A stretch of 53,738 bases of DNA. It comes from a virus. Every line of letters starts with the position of its first letter. Positions within the stretch are counted from its first letter, which is position 1. The stretch is from IMG/VR virus record IMGVR_UViG_3300020578_000107, positions 1 through 53,738 of that record; one strand, given 5' to 3'. The position numbers were made by a program, and so were the translations under genes. Positions 44,530-52,886 of the stretch are shown in pieces. The notes beneath the pieces are model-generated. The model made no database searches. It had not been told where the DNA came from and saw only the letters and a program-made list of their open reading frames with translations.

Positions 44530-44963
44530 GTTTAGACCTTGATATGATTCAAAAAATGTGGGAGCAGGACTCTAAGATTGATATGGACAATCTTCACACA
44601 GAGTCTACAAATATTCCAGTTCTCCATTCAAAATATTTTGACTTATATAATACCATTTTTCTTTTAAGAAAAAAAGCAGAGCAACAAAAAAGAAATATTA
44701 GACACGAAAGATATGAGTACTATTCTGGAAAAGCAGATCCTGATGTTTATGTGGAGAATCCATTCCCTAAAAAAATTAGGGATAAGGACACTATGCAAAA
44801 GTATTTGGACGCGGACGAAAAACTTTCAACGGTTTGTTTAAAGATTGACTACTATGACACGATGCTTGTTTATATTGAAAGCATCTTAAAAATGATACAG
44901 AATAGAACCTATCAAATTAAAAATGCTATTGAGTTTATGAGATTCAACTCTGGACTAGGGTAA
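44526..44963 (+). CDS. uvsY: recombination mediator UvsY
   Basis: The 145-residue helical protein matches T4 UvsY (137 aa), which loads the recombinase UvsX onto gp32-covered single-stranded DNA. Features are LDLDMIQKMWEQDSKID at the N-terminus, HSKYFDLYNTIFLLRKKAEQ, KRNIRHERYEYYSGKADPDV and a C-terminal YIESILKMIQNRTYQIKNAI helix. It overlaps gp3 by four bases. Confidence 0.92.
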   Translation: MSLDLDMIQKMWEQDSKIDMDNLHTESTNIPVLHSKYFDLYNTIFLLRKKAEQQKRNIRHERYEYYSGKADPDVYVENPFPKKIRDKDTMQKYLDADEKLSTVCLKIDYYDTMLVYIESILKMIQNRTYQIKNAIEFMRFNSGLG

Positions 44964-44970
44964 ATAAATA
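44963..44970 (+). promoter_or_regulatory. late promoter-like box before uvsW
   Basis: AATAAATA begins at the last base of uvsY and lies 21 bp before the uvsW ATG. Late expression of uvsW is known in T4, so this site fits. Confidence 0.5.
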
Positions 44971-44990
44971 TTCATAGCAATTATGATGCT

Positions 44991-46463
44991 ATGAGTGACG
45001 TAATAATTGAAAAGAAAAATGAAGTTTTTTTAAAGCTTCATTGCGAACCACATATTTTATATGAACTTCAACCATACTTCACTTTTGAGGTTGAGTCGGC
45101 AAAATTTATGTCCCAGTATAGAAGCAGACACTGGGATGGTAAGATTAGATTGCTCAGCACTCATACCGGAGAAATATACGCCGGATTATTAGATAAGATA
45201 ATCGATAAAATTTCTCTTCACAATTATCAATACGAGTTTAAAGAAAATAAATTTTATGGGAAACCTTTTGAGATAGACCAAGGAATCTCGTATGAGGGTG
45301 TAAAAGATTATATGAAATCTATTTGTTCTCATTCTCCACGGGAATATCAAGTAGAGGGAGTATACGATGCTCTAAGACATAATAGAAAATTATTGATATC
45401 ACCCACAGCCTCAGGTAAATCCTTAATGATTTATTCCCTTGTAAGGTATTATGTAGATAAAGGACAAAAAATTCTTTTAGTTGTTCCAACGACATCTCTT
45501 GTAGAGCAGATGTACAAGGATTTCGAAGATTATGGTTGGGATGCTGAGTCATATTGTCACAAAATCTATTCCGGTAGAGAAAAAACAAATGAACATCCTG
45601 TAACGATTACTACTTGGCAGTCTGTATATAAATTAGAACGTTCATTCTTTGAAGAATATAATTGTATTATAGGCGATGAGGCTCATCTTTTCAAGAGCAA
45701 ATCTTTAATAGAAATTATGACAAAACTTCATCATGCAAAATATCGTTTTGGATTTACTGGAACTCTTGATGGAACACAAACTCATAAATGGGTTTTGGAA
45801 GGTTTGTTTGGACCATCATATAAAGTAACAAAAACTGATGAACTAATGCGACAAGGACATCTTTCGGAATTAGAAATTCAATGTATTGTTCTAAAACATC
45901 CACCACAAAAATTTGAAAACTATGAAGATGAAATTCAATATTTAATATCTCACGATCAGAGAAATAAATTTATTACAAATCTTGCTTTAGATTTAAAGGG
46001 AAATACTCTTGTTCTTTTTTCTAGAGTAGAAGCACATGGAGCAATACTCTATGAGAAGATAAATAACAACAAAGGTGAAAACCGCAAAGTATTTTTTATA
46101 CATGGTGGAGTGGTCACTGAAGAAAGAGAACTAGTTAGAGAAATTGCAGAAAGAGAAAACAACGCTATTATCGTGGCATCTTATGGGACTTTTTCTACCG
46201 GTATTAATATTCGTAACTTACATAACGTTGTGTTTTCGTCACCATCAAAATCAAGAATTAGAAATCTTCAATCTATCGGAAGAGTTCTCAGAAAAGGAAA
46301 AGACAAAGTAAAAGCAACACTTTATGATATTGCTGATGATTGTTCATACAATTCAAGAAAAAATTATACATTGAATCATCTCATAGAAAGAATTAAGATA
46401 TACAATGAAGAAAATTTCAACTATGAAATAATAACTATACAACTTAAAAAAAATGGGAATTGA
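44991..46463 (+). CDS. uvsW: RNA-DNA and DNA-DNA helicase UvsW
   Basis: An SF2 helicase, 490 residues (T4 UvsW 503), which unwinds R-loops and D-loops and switches replication from origin to recombination mode. Motifs are Q-region REYQ (117-120), Walker A SPTASGKS (137-144), GDEAH (228-232), FTGT (255-258) and the C-terminal lobe with GTFSTGINIRNLHNVV and QSIGRVLRKGK. An N-terminal RNA/DNA-binding domain covers about residues 1-100. It overlaps the following gene by 11 bases. Confidence 0.95.
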   Translation: MSDVIIEKKNEVFLKLHCEPHILYELQPYFTFEVESAKFMSQYRSRHWDGKIRLLSTHTGEIYAGLLDKIIDKISLHNYQYEFKENKFYGKPFEIDQGISYEGVKDYMKSICSHSPREYQVEGVYDALRHNRKLLISPTASGKSLMIYSLVRYYVDKGQKILLVVPTTSLVEQMYKDFEDYGWDAESYCHKIYSGREKTNEHPVTITTWQSVYKLERSFFEEYNCIIGDEAHLFKSKSLIEIMTKLHHAKYRFGFTGTLDGTQTHKWVLEGLFGPSYKVTKTDELMRQGHLSELEIQCIVLKHPPQKFENYEDEIQYLISHDQRNKFITNLALDLKGNTLVLFSRVEAHGAILYEKINNNKGENRKVFFIHGGVVTEERELVREIAERENNAIIVASYGTFSTGINIRNLHNVVFSSPSKSRIRNLQSIGRVLRKGKDKVKATLYDIADDCSYNSRKNYTLNHLIERIKIYNEENFNYEIITIQLKKNGN

Positions 46464-46848
46464 AGAAGACTTTTATGCAACTCTTAAATTAAAAACAGGC
46501 GAAGAAATATTTGCCAAAGTGGCAGCATCTGAGGAAGAAGATAGAACTGTTCTTATTGTTACAAATCCAATTATCGTAAATGAAATAAGAACAAGGCAAG
46601 GTATTTCGGCATATAAAATAGAACCATGGTTGAAAACAACCAAAGATGATATGTTTATTATTAATTTAGATGATGTGTTAACAATGTCAGAGTCTTCTGA
46701 TATAGAAATGATAGTACTATATCAAAATTATGTTAGACAATCAAATAAAGAAGCAAATAAACATTCGAAGATAAGTCGTCAAATGGGTTACATTTCAAAT
46801 GTAAATGATGCTAAGGAAATATTAGAAAAGATCTTTAAAAATAGCTAA
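46453..46848 (+). CDS. hypothetical protein, possible Sm-like fold, 131 aa
   Basis: The 131-residue protein begins MGIEEDFYATLKLKTGEEIF, and the next strands (AKVAASEE, RTVLIVTNPIIVNEI, DMFIINLDDVLTMSES) form a five-strand pattern like Sm/LSm barrels, where 'L.TGEEI.AKV' is a typical opening. The C-terminal 35 residues are a Lys-rich helical tail. Cyanophages keep such a gene between uvsW and gp55. If truly Sm-like it may bind RNA; this is inference from strand pattern alone. It overlaps uvsW by 11 bases. Confidence 0.6.
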   Translation: MGIEEDFYATLKLKTGEEIFAKVAASEEEDRTVLIVTNPIIVNEIRTRQGISAYKIEPWLKTTKDDMFIINLDDVLTMSESSDIEMIVLYQNYVRQSNKEANKHSKISRQMGYISNVNDAKEILEKIFKNS

Positions 46849-46899
46849 AATACATCTTATGAACCTCCACAAAGGTTATTATATACAGTTTGTTATACC

Positions 46900-46928
46900 T
46901 TGTCAACTATTTCTGAAAGTGTTATAAT
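46900..46928 (+). promoter_or_regulatory. sigma-70-type promoter for gp55
   Basis: TTGTCA (46900-46905), 17 bp and a perfect TATAAT (46923-46928) lie 25 bp before the gp55 ATG. No ATAAATA box is present here, so host-type polymerase probably makes the late sigma factor first. Confidence 0.72.
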
Positions 46929-46953
46929 ATCTACATAATAATGATAAAAACTT

Positions 46954-47493
46954 ATGATAACTACGGCAGTCATGACCAAAAGAAAGAGGTCAGAGCATTA
47001 CGTTAACAACAAAGAGTTTCTTACTGCTCTCATTAAGTATCGTGAGGATGTTGAAATAACATTTATTCAAAAGTATGGCAGAGAACCTACGAAAGATGAT
47101 CGTTCTCAAAGATGGGACACAAAACCTCCTATTCCTCGCTACATTGGAGAGTGTTTTCTGAAAATTGCTAATCATTTGTCTTTCAAACCAAACTTCGTGA
47201 ACTATATGTTTAAGGAGGATATGATCTCTGATGGAATCGAAAATTGCGTTCAATATGTTCATAATTTTAATCCTGAGAAATCCCAGAATCCTTTTGCTTA
47301 CTTTACACAGATTATTCATTATGCGTTTCTCCGCAGAATTCAAAGAGAAAAGCGTCAGTTAGAAATCAAAAACAAAATCCTAGAAAGATCTGAATTCTCC
47401 GAAGTGTTTACAGACGACAATACAGTTGACGGTGGGAACTATTCCGATTACAATAGTATCAAAGACGGAGTTCACAGTAAGTTAAGGTATTGA
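46954..47493 (+). CDS. 55: late sigma factor gp55
   Basis: The 179-residue protein matches T4 gp55 (185 aa), the minimal sigma factor that directs RNA polymerase to TATAAATA late promoters with gp33 and the gp45 clamp. Sigma region-2-like features are PPIPRYIGECFLKIANHLSF, YMFKEDMISDGIENCVQYVH, FNPEKSQNPFAYFTQIIHYA and FLRRIQREKRQ (about residues 50-135). An in-frame ATG at 46972 (MTKRKRSEHYVNNKEF) is an alternative start. gp47 starts directly after its stop. Confidence 0.94.
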   Translation: MITTAVMTKRKRSEHYVNNKEFLTALIKYREDVEITFIQKYGREPTKDDRSQRWDTKPPIPRYIGECFLKIANHLSFKPNFVNYMFKEDMISDGIENCVQYVHNFNPEKSQNPFAYFTQIIHYAFLRRIQREKRQLEIKNKILERSEFSEVFTDDNTVDGGNYSDYNSIKDGVHSKLRY

Positions 47494-48528
47494 ATGAAAG
47501 TCGCTATCATTACAGACACTCACTATGGTGCAAGAAAAGGTTCAAAACTTTTTCATGATTATTTTGAACTTTTTTACAAGAATGTGTTTTTCCCGACGCT
47601 GGAACAGTACGAGATTGATACAATCATTCATATGGGTGATGCTTTTGATAGTCGTAAGTCAATCGATTATCAAAGTTTAGAGTGGGCTAAAAGAGTTGTA
47701 TTTGAACCTCTTAAAAAATATGAGGTCCATATGATTGTGGGTAATCATGACAGTTACTACAAGAATACTAATAATACAAATTCTCCTCAACTTTTGCTGA
47801 AGGATTATTCTAATATTTGTACATATTCTTCTCCAACAGAAATTAAAGTTGGAAATCTTGATGTTCTTTTGCTTCCATGGATTTGTATGGAGAATGAAGA
47901 ACAGTCTCTCCAGATGATTAAAAAAACCAAAGCAAAGGTTGCAATGGGACATCTTGAGTTTCAAGGTTTTCGCATAAATCGTCAAATTATCATGGAACAT
48001 GGACTGGAAGCAAATCTTTTTACAAACTTCAAAAAGGTATTTTCTGGTCATTACCATACTCGTTCTGATAATGGAACCGTTTTCTATCTCGGAAATCCTT
48101 ATGAGATTTACTGGACGGATGTAAACGATACTCGCGGATTTACTATTTTTGATACTGAAACGCTAGAACATACTCCAATCAATAATCCCTATAAAATGTT
48201 TTATAACATTTACTATGAGGATACTAACTATCAAACGTTTGATACCCGTGAGTATGAGAACAAGATTGTAAAAATTGTTGTTCGTAAAAAATCAGATATT
48301 AAAAAATTTGAAAAGTTTATTGACAAACTTTATGCCTCAAATATTGCTGAGTTAAAAATTATTGAAAACTTTGGTATTCAAGAACCTCAGGATTTTGAAG
48401 CATTTGAATCAGAAGATACTCTTTCCATCTTGAATAGATATATTCAAGAGGCAGAAATAAATCTTGATAAATCAGTAGTTCAAAAATTAATACAAGAAAT
48501 ATATCAAGAGGCATGTGAGATTGTTTAA
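47494..48528 (+). CDS. 47: recombination endonuclease subunit gp47 (Mre11/SbcD-like)
   Basis: The nuclease half of the gp46/47 complex, 344 residues (T4 339). Metallophosphoesterase motifs appear in order: DTHYGAR (Asp8, His10), IHMGDAFDSR (Asp49), GNHDSYY (Asn84, His85), GHLEFQG near 150 and SGHYHTRS near 185. With gp46 it resects double-strand ends to start recombination-dependent replication. The stop overlaps the next ATG by one base (TAATG). Confidence 0.96.
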   Translation: MKVAIITDTHYGARKGSKLFHDYFELFYKNVFFPTLEQYEIDTIIHMGDAFDSRKSIDYQSLEWAKRVVFEPLKKYEVHMIVGNHDSYYKNTNNTNSPQLLLKDYSNICTYSSPTEIKVGNLDVLLLPWICMENEEQSLQMIKKTKAKVAMGHLEFQGFRINRQIIMEHGLEANLFTNFKKVFSGHYHTRSDNGTVFYLGNPYEIYWTDVNDTRGFTIFDTETLEHTPINNPYKMFYNIYYEDTNYQTFDTREYENKIVKIVVRKKSDIKKFEKFIDKLYASNIAELKIIENFGIQEPQDFEAFESEDTLSILNRYIQEAEINLDKSVVQKLIQEIYQEACEIV

Positions 48529-48800
48529 TGTTTATCTTAACAATTAATGGCAGAGAAACTGAGGGTGCATATTCTGTATTGAATGAAGAAGGAGAACATA
48601 TTCTTTATTTGTTTGAAGAGGAAGATGATGCAGTTAGATATGCTATGATGTTAGAAGAAGATGACTATCCAGAAATGCATATTATTGAAATTGAAGATGA
48701 AGTGATGATAAAAACTTGCGAACTTCATGGATATCAATATACAATTATTACACCAGATGACATTGTAATTCCTCCAAACACTGATCATGATTTTATTTAA
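48528..48800 (+). CDS. DUF3110-like protein between gp47 and gp46
   Basis: The 90-residue acidic protein begins MFILTINGRETEGAYSVLNE and continues HILYLFEEEDDAVRYAMMLE, then EDDYPEMHIIEIEDEVM. This matches my memory of DUF3110, a family widespread in cyanobacteria with a 'NEGIH... VLMFE.EDDATRYALLLEAQDFP' pattern. The gene is fused into the operon by a one-base overlap with gp47 and a 14-base overlap with gp46, so its product should be made in step with the nuclease. Function unknown; a host-derived regulator or cofactor of the complex is possible. Confidence 0.7.
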   Translation: MFILTINGRETEGAYSVLNEEGEHILYLFEEEDDAVRYAMMLEEDDYPEMHIIEIEDEVMIKTCELHGYQYTIITPDDIVIPPNTDHDFI

Positions 48801-50499
48801 AATAATTCGTTGGAAAAACTTTCTAAGCACTGGTAATCAATATACCGAAGTTGACTTTACAAAGAATAAGACTAATTTAATTGTTGGTACAAACGGTGCA
48901 GGTAAGAGTACTGTTTTGGATGCCCTTACTTTTTCTTTGTTTGGAAAACCATTTCGCAAAATTAATAAACCTCAACTCATCAATTCTGTAAATGAAAAAG
49001 ATTGTAGAGTTGAGGTGGAGTTTAGTATTGGTAATGTTGAATGGAAAGTTGTAAGAGGAATTAAACCTACTTTGTTTGAGGTGTGGAGAAATGGTTCTGT
49101 TCTAGACCAATCTGCTGCTGCATTAGACCAGCAGAAATGGTTGGAGCAGAATGTTATAAAGATGAATTTCAAAAGTTTTACTCAAATCGTTATTTTGGGT
49201 TCAAGTACTTTTGTTCCTTTTATGCAACTTTCTGCTGCTCATCGTCGGGAAGTGATTGAAGACCTTCTTGATATTAAAATTTTCTCTTCCATGAATATGG
49301 TCATTAAAGAGAAAATCCGTCAAGCAAAGGAAGAGATTAAAGTTCTTGAGTTGAAAAAAGAATCTTTACTTGACAAGGTAAAGATGCAGGAGAGTTTTAT
49401 TGAAGAACTTGAGAACCGAGGAAAGGAAAATATTAAAGAAAAAGAAGAGAAAATTGGTCAGCTTCTTTCGGAAGAAAATAACTGGATAAATGTTAATCAG
49501 TGTAAAAATGAAGAAGTTGAAAGTTTACAGAATCATCTAGAAAAATATATTGGAGCATCGGACAAACTTCGTAAGTTGGGAAATCTTAAAGGAAAGATTT
49601 CTCAGAAAGTATCTACTATTACTAAAGAGCATAAATTCTTTACAGAGAATACGGTTTGTCCTACCTGCACACAGTCTATTGAAGAGATCTTCAGAATAAA
49701 TAGAATTAACGACGCTCAAAATAAAGCAAAAGAGTTGCAATCTGGTTACGAAGAACTAGAACAAGCAATTAAAGAGGAAGAAGAGCGAGAGCGTCAATTC
49801 ACCTCTCTATCGAAGGAGATCTCACAACTAACGAATGACATTTCTCAAAACAATACTAAGATCGCTGGATGTCAGAGACAAATCAGAGATCTTGAACATG
49901 AAATTCAAGTTCTTACCAAGAACCTTGCAAACCGAAATTCTGAACATGAGAAGTTAGAATCCTTCAAAAACAACTTAAAAACTACATACGACGACCTCGC
50001 TTCTAAAAAAGACGCAATTAACTATTACGACTTTTCGTATAGTTTACTTAAAGACGGTGGAGTAAAGTCCAAAATCATTAAGAAGTATCTACCGCTGATT
50101 AATCAGCAAGTTAACCGTTATCTTCAGATGATGGATTTCTATATTAACTTCACACTTGATGAGGAGTTTAACGAAACCGTCCAGTCACCTATTCATGAAG
50201 ATTTCTCATATGCTTCTTTTAGTGAAGGTGAGAAAATGAGAATTGACCTTGCACTTCTGTTTACTTGGAGAGAAGTTGCAAGATTCAAAAACTCAGTCAA
50301 TACAAATCTTTTGATTATGGATGAAGTGTTTGATAGTTCCCTGGATGGATTCGGAACAGAAGAGTTTCTTAAAATTATTCGTTATGTGATCAAAGATGCT
50401 AATATTTTTGTAATTTCTCATAAGACTGGTATGGAAGACAAATTTGAATCTGTCCTACGATTCGAGAAAGTCAAAGGTTTTTCGCGTATGGTGGTCTAA
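48787..50499 (+). CDS. 46: recombination endonuclease subunit gp46 (Rad50/SbcC-like)
   Basis: The SMC-type ATPase partner of gp47, 570 residues (T4 560). Walker A GTNGAGKST (34-42) lies in the N-terminal lobe. Two long coiled-coil arms flank the zinc hook C291-P-T-C294. The C-terminal lobe carries the signature FSEGEKMRIDLALLF (from 478), Walker B LLIMDE (508-513) and the D-loop SSLDG. A Q-loop-like FTQIVILGSSTF segment is near 131. It is translated from an ATG inside the DUF3110-like gene. Confidence 0.96.
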   Translation: MILFKIIRWKNFLSTGNQYTEVDFTKNKTNLIVGTNGAGKSTVLDALTFSLFGKPFRKINKPQLINSVNEKDCRVEVEFSIGNVEWKVVRGIKPTLFEVWRNGSVLDQSAAALDQQKWLEQNVIKMNFKSFTQIVILGSSTFVPFMQLSAAHRREVIEDLLDIKIFSSMNMVIKEKIRQAKEEIKVLELKKESLLDKVKMQESFIEELENRGKENIKEKEEKIGQLLSEENNWINVNQCKNEEVESLQNHLEKYIGASDKLRKLGNLKGKISQKVSTITKEHKFFTENTVCPTCTQSIEEIFRINRINDAQNKAKELQSGYEELEQAIKEEEERERQFTSLSKEISQLTNDISQNNTKIAGCQRQIRDLEHEIQVLTKNLANRNSEHEKLESFKNNLKTTYDDLASKKDAINYYDFSYSLLKDGGVKSKIIKKYLPLINQQVNRYLQMMDFYINFTLDEEFNETVQSPIHEDFSYASFSEGEKMRIDLALLFTWREVARFKNSVNTNLLIMDEVFDSSLDGFGTEEFLKIIRYVIKDANIFVISHKTGMEDKFESVLRFEKVKGFSRMVV

Positions 50500-50513
50500 A
50501 CTACCCAAGAACA

Positions 50514-50720
50514 ATGCAAGTCCCAAATTGGAAGCACCATTCCAAGAAAGAACAAAAACGAAAACTGAAACCACAAGCACTGAGGCAAGCCAAAGCACGA
50601 CTTGCCCAGTTCAAAAAGCGTCACATGGGTCGTCCAAAAGGCGACCTTTCTTTGTATGATGGTCTCATACGAAAAAAGATTCATGTCTGTCCGTCACGAA
50701 ATCAAGTCCCAACTTGCTAA
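50514..50720 (+). CDS. small Lys/Arg-rich protein, 68 aa
   Basis: The ORF starts MQVPNWKHHSKKEQKRKLKP 15 bp after gp46 and runs into the start of the next gene. Residues 10-45 form a strongly basic helix, and GRPKGDLSLYDGLIRKKIHV follows. The GRPKG segment resembles an AT-hook core, so DNA binding is possible. Support for it being real is its position in an otherwise empty 160-bp gap in a tightly packed genome. The overlap with the downstream start is unusual and no ribosome binding site is obvious, so this remains a moderate call. Confidence 0.5.
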   Translation: MQVPNWKHHSKKEQKRKLKPQALRQAKARLAQFKKRHMGRPKGDLSLYDGLIRKKIHVCPSRNQVPTC

Positions 50721-52863
50721 ACTGCTTGCCACTGAGGACTTAGTGGTGGAGCACAAGAAAGTAACAACTGCTTGCTTTAACGTACATACTCGTGTCTTGA
50801 CTCTGCCTCTGTGGGAAAAGGCAAGTGGACTGGTATACGATTTACTTGTTGGTCATGAGGTTGGTCATGCTCTGTTCACTCCCGATGAGGATTGGACTGA
50901 AACGGTAAAAGTTCCCCCTCAGTTTGTGAATGTGGTTGAGGATGCTCGCATTGAGAAACTGATGAAGCGTAAGTATGCTGGTCTTGCAAAGACTTTTTAT
51001 AATGGATATAAAGAACTAAACGAAGACGACTTCTTTCAAGTCGCTGATGAAGATATTTCTACTTTTAATCTTGCCGATCGTATTAACCTTTATTTCAAGA
51101 TTGGAAATTTTATTTCTCTCGATTTTAATCCAGAGGAAAAAGAAATTGTAAATTTGGTTAATGCATGTGAAAGCTTTGCAGATTCTCTGATTGCTGCCGA
51201 AGAACTTTACAAGTATTGTAAGAAAGAAAAGGAGCAGCAGCAGAAGGTTTCTGATTTTGATTCTCACGAGACTCAGGGAAATTCGGGATCTCCTGCAAGT
51301 GATTTTGTGGAGACTAATGACTCCTCTTCTGAACAAGAAGGGGAGAGTGATAACTCTTCTGAAAAAGAGTCTTCTGAATCCTATGGTGGAATCGCTCAGG
51401 GAGATAAAACTTCTTTCAATTCTTCTGAAACTGAACCAGATATCCGAACTGCGGATTCACTTGAAGAAAAAATTCGCAATCTTGTCGGAGAGCAGTCTGA
51501 TGAAAACGTTTACGTTGAGATTCCTCAGGTAAATCTTGATACCATTATTGGTACTAATTCGAAAGTTCATGTGGACATTGATAATTCGTTTTCGCATCAA
51601 CAGAAAATTCATAATGAACATGCAAAAGAAAGGGGATATTCTCAAATAAATCTTTATAAAGAGTCTGATATTTCTTTTAAAAAATTTAAGTCTTCTACCC
51701 AAAAGGAAGTTAATTATCTTGTAAAAGAATTTGAGTGCCGTAAGTCGGCGGATCAATATGCTCGTGCATCAACTGCCCGTACAGGAGTTCTTGATACTAC
51801 TCGTCTTCATACTTACAAATATAATGAGGATCTATTCAAGAAAGTTTCTGTAATTCCTGATGGTAAGAATCATGGTCTAGTCTTTGTTTTGGATTGGAGC
51901 GGTTCTATGGCAGACGTGATGCTTGATACTTGCAAGCAACTGTTTAATCTTGTTTGGTTCTGCAAGAAAGTTTCTATTCCTTTTGAGGTTTATGCTTTTA
52001 CCAATGAGTGGCGACGTGGTGAGTATGATTATGAAAATGATCGTTATCTGGCATCTGATCGTACTCCCCATTATCAGAAAAAGGATGGTTTGATCTGTGT
52101 AGATGAAACCTTTTCTATGATGAACATTCTTACCAGCAAAGTTTCTGGTAGTGTTCTCGAAAACCAAATGTTGAATATTTGGCGTCTTGCTTATTGCTTT
52201 GAGAATCCATATCGTTGTTCTTATACTCATCCAAATCGTCTTTGTCTTTCTGGAACTCCTCTTAATGAAGCTTTGATTACTCTTCATCAAATCCTTCCAA
52301 AATTTCAAAAAGAAAATAAGTTGCAGAAAGTTCAATGTATTGTTTTAACTGATGGAGAAGCAACTCAACTTATTATGCATAAAGAGTCTAAACGACATCC
52401 TCAGGGAGGAACTTACATTGGAACTGGATACATTTATCCAGGAACTACTTTTCTTCGTGATCGTAAGGTTGGAACAACTTATAAGTTTGGGTATGGATAT
52501 CATCAGTTTACTGATGTTCTTCTCAGGAATTTGAAAGATAAATTCTCGTCAATTAATTTCATTGGTATTCGTGTTCTTGAAAGTCGAAATTTTAGTCGAT
52601 TTGTCAACATGTATCATGATAATGATACTAAGGAGTATCAAAAAATTCAGAATGATTGGAAAAAACTAAAGAGTTTTACCATCACCAAGTCTGGATATGA
52701 TGCATACTTTGGTATGTCTGCAACTGCACTTTCACAAGATACTGAGTTTGAAGTTGCTGAGGATGCCACTAAGTCACAAATCAAATCTGCTTTTGTCAAG
52801 TCTTTGAAGACTAAGAAACTAAATAAAAAACTTCTTGGTGAGTTCATTTCTCTTGTTGCCTAA
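50683..52863 (+). CDS. CobT-like metallopeptidase/VWA protein
   Basis: The preferred start is ATG 50683 (MSVRHEIKSQLAKLLATEDL), giving 726 residues; ATGs at 50656 and 50659 would lengthen it slightly. Two domains are clear. A zinc-peptidase-like N-terminus has HEVGH (58-62) and a downstream NVVEDARIEK (83-92) whose Glu fits the third ligand. A C-terminal von Willebrand A domain has the MIDAS motif DWSGS (about residues 405-409) and a later TDGEA. A Ser/Glu-rich linker of about 90 residues separates them. CobT-type cobaltochelatase subunits and MoxR-partner VWA proteins share this design. The start of a CobS-like ATPase gene at 53438 supports a working AAA+/VWA pair. The substrate is unknown. 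Confidence 0.82.
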   Translation: MSVRHEIKSQLAKLLATEDLVVEHKKVTTACFNVHTRVLTLPLWEKASGLVYDLLVGHEVGHALFTPDEDWTETVKVPPQFVNVVEDARIEKLMKRKYAGLAKTFYNGYKELNEDDFFQVADEDISTFNLADRINLYFKIGNFISLDFNPEEKEIVNLVNACESFADSLIAAEELYKYCKKEKEQQQKVSDFDSHETQGNSGSPASDFVETNDSSSEQEGESDNSSEKESSESYGGIAQGDKTSFNSSETEPDIRTADSLEEKIRNLVGEQSDENVYVEIPQVNLDTIIGTNSKVHVDIDNSFSHQQKIHNEHAKERGYSQINLYKESDISFKKFKSSTQKEVNYLVKEFECRKSADQYARASTARTGVLDTTRLHTYKYNEDLFKKVSVIPDGKNHGLVFVLDWSGSMADVMLDTCKQLFNLVWFCKKVSIPFEVYAFTNEWRRGEYDYENDRYLASDRTPHYQKKDGLICVDETFSMMNILTSKVSGSVLENQMLNIWRLAYCFENPYRCSYTHPNRLCLSGTPLNEALITLHQILPKFQKENKLQKVQCIVLTDGEATQLIMHKESKRHPQGGTYIGTGYIYPGTTFLRDRKVGTTYKFGYGYHQFTDVLLRNLKDKFSSINFIGIRVLESRNFSRFVNMYHDNDTKEYQKIQNDWKKLKSFTITKSGYDAYFGMSATALSQDTEFEVAEDATKSQIKSAFVKSLKTKKLNKKLLGEFISLVA

Positions 52864-52866
52864 ATA
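52860..52866 (+). promoter_or_regulatory. late promoter-like CTAAATA before the 52887 gene
   Basis: CTAAATA overlaps the stop of the VWA gene and lies 20 bp before the ATG at 52887. This suits late expression of a virion-bound protein. Confidence 0.4.
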
Positions 52867-52886
52867 TCTAAAAAGTATCTACTGAT

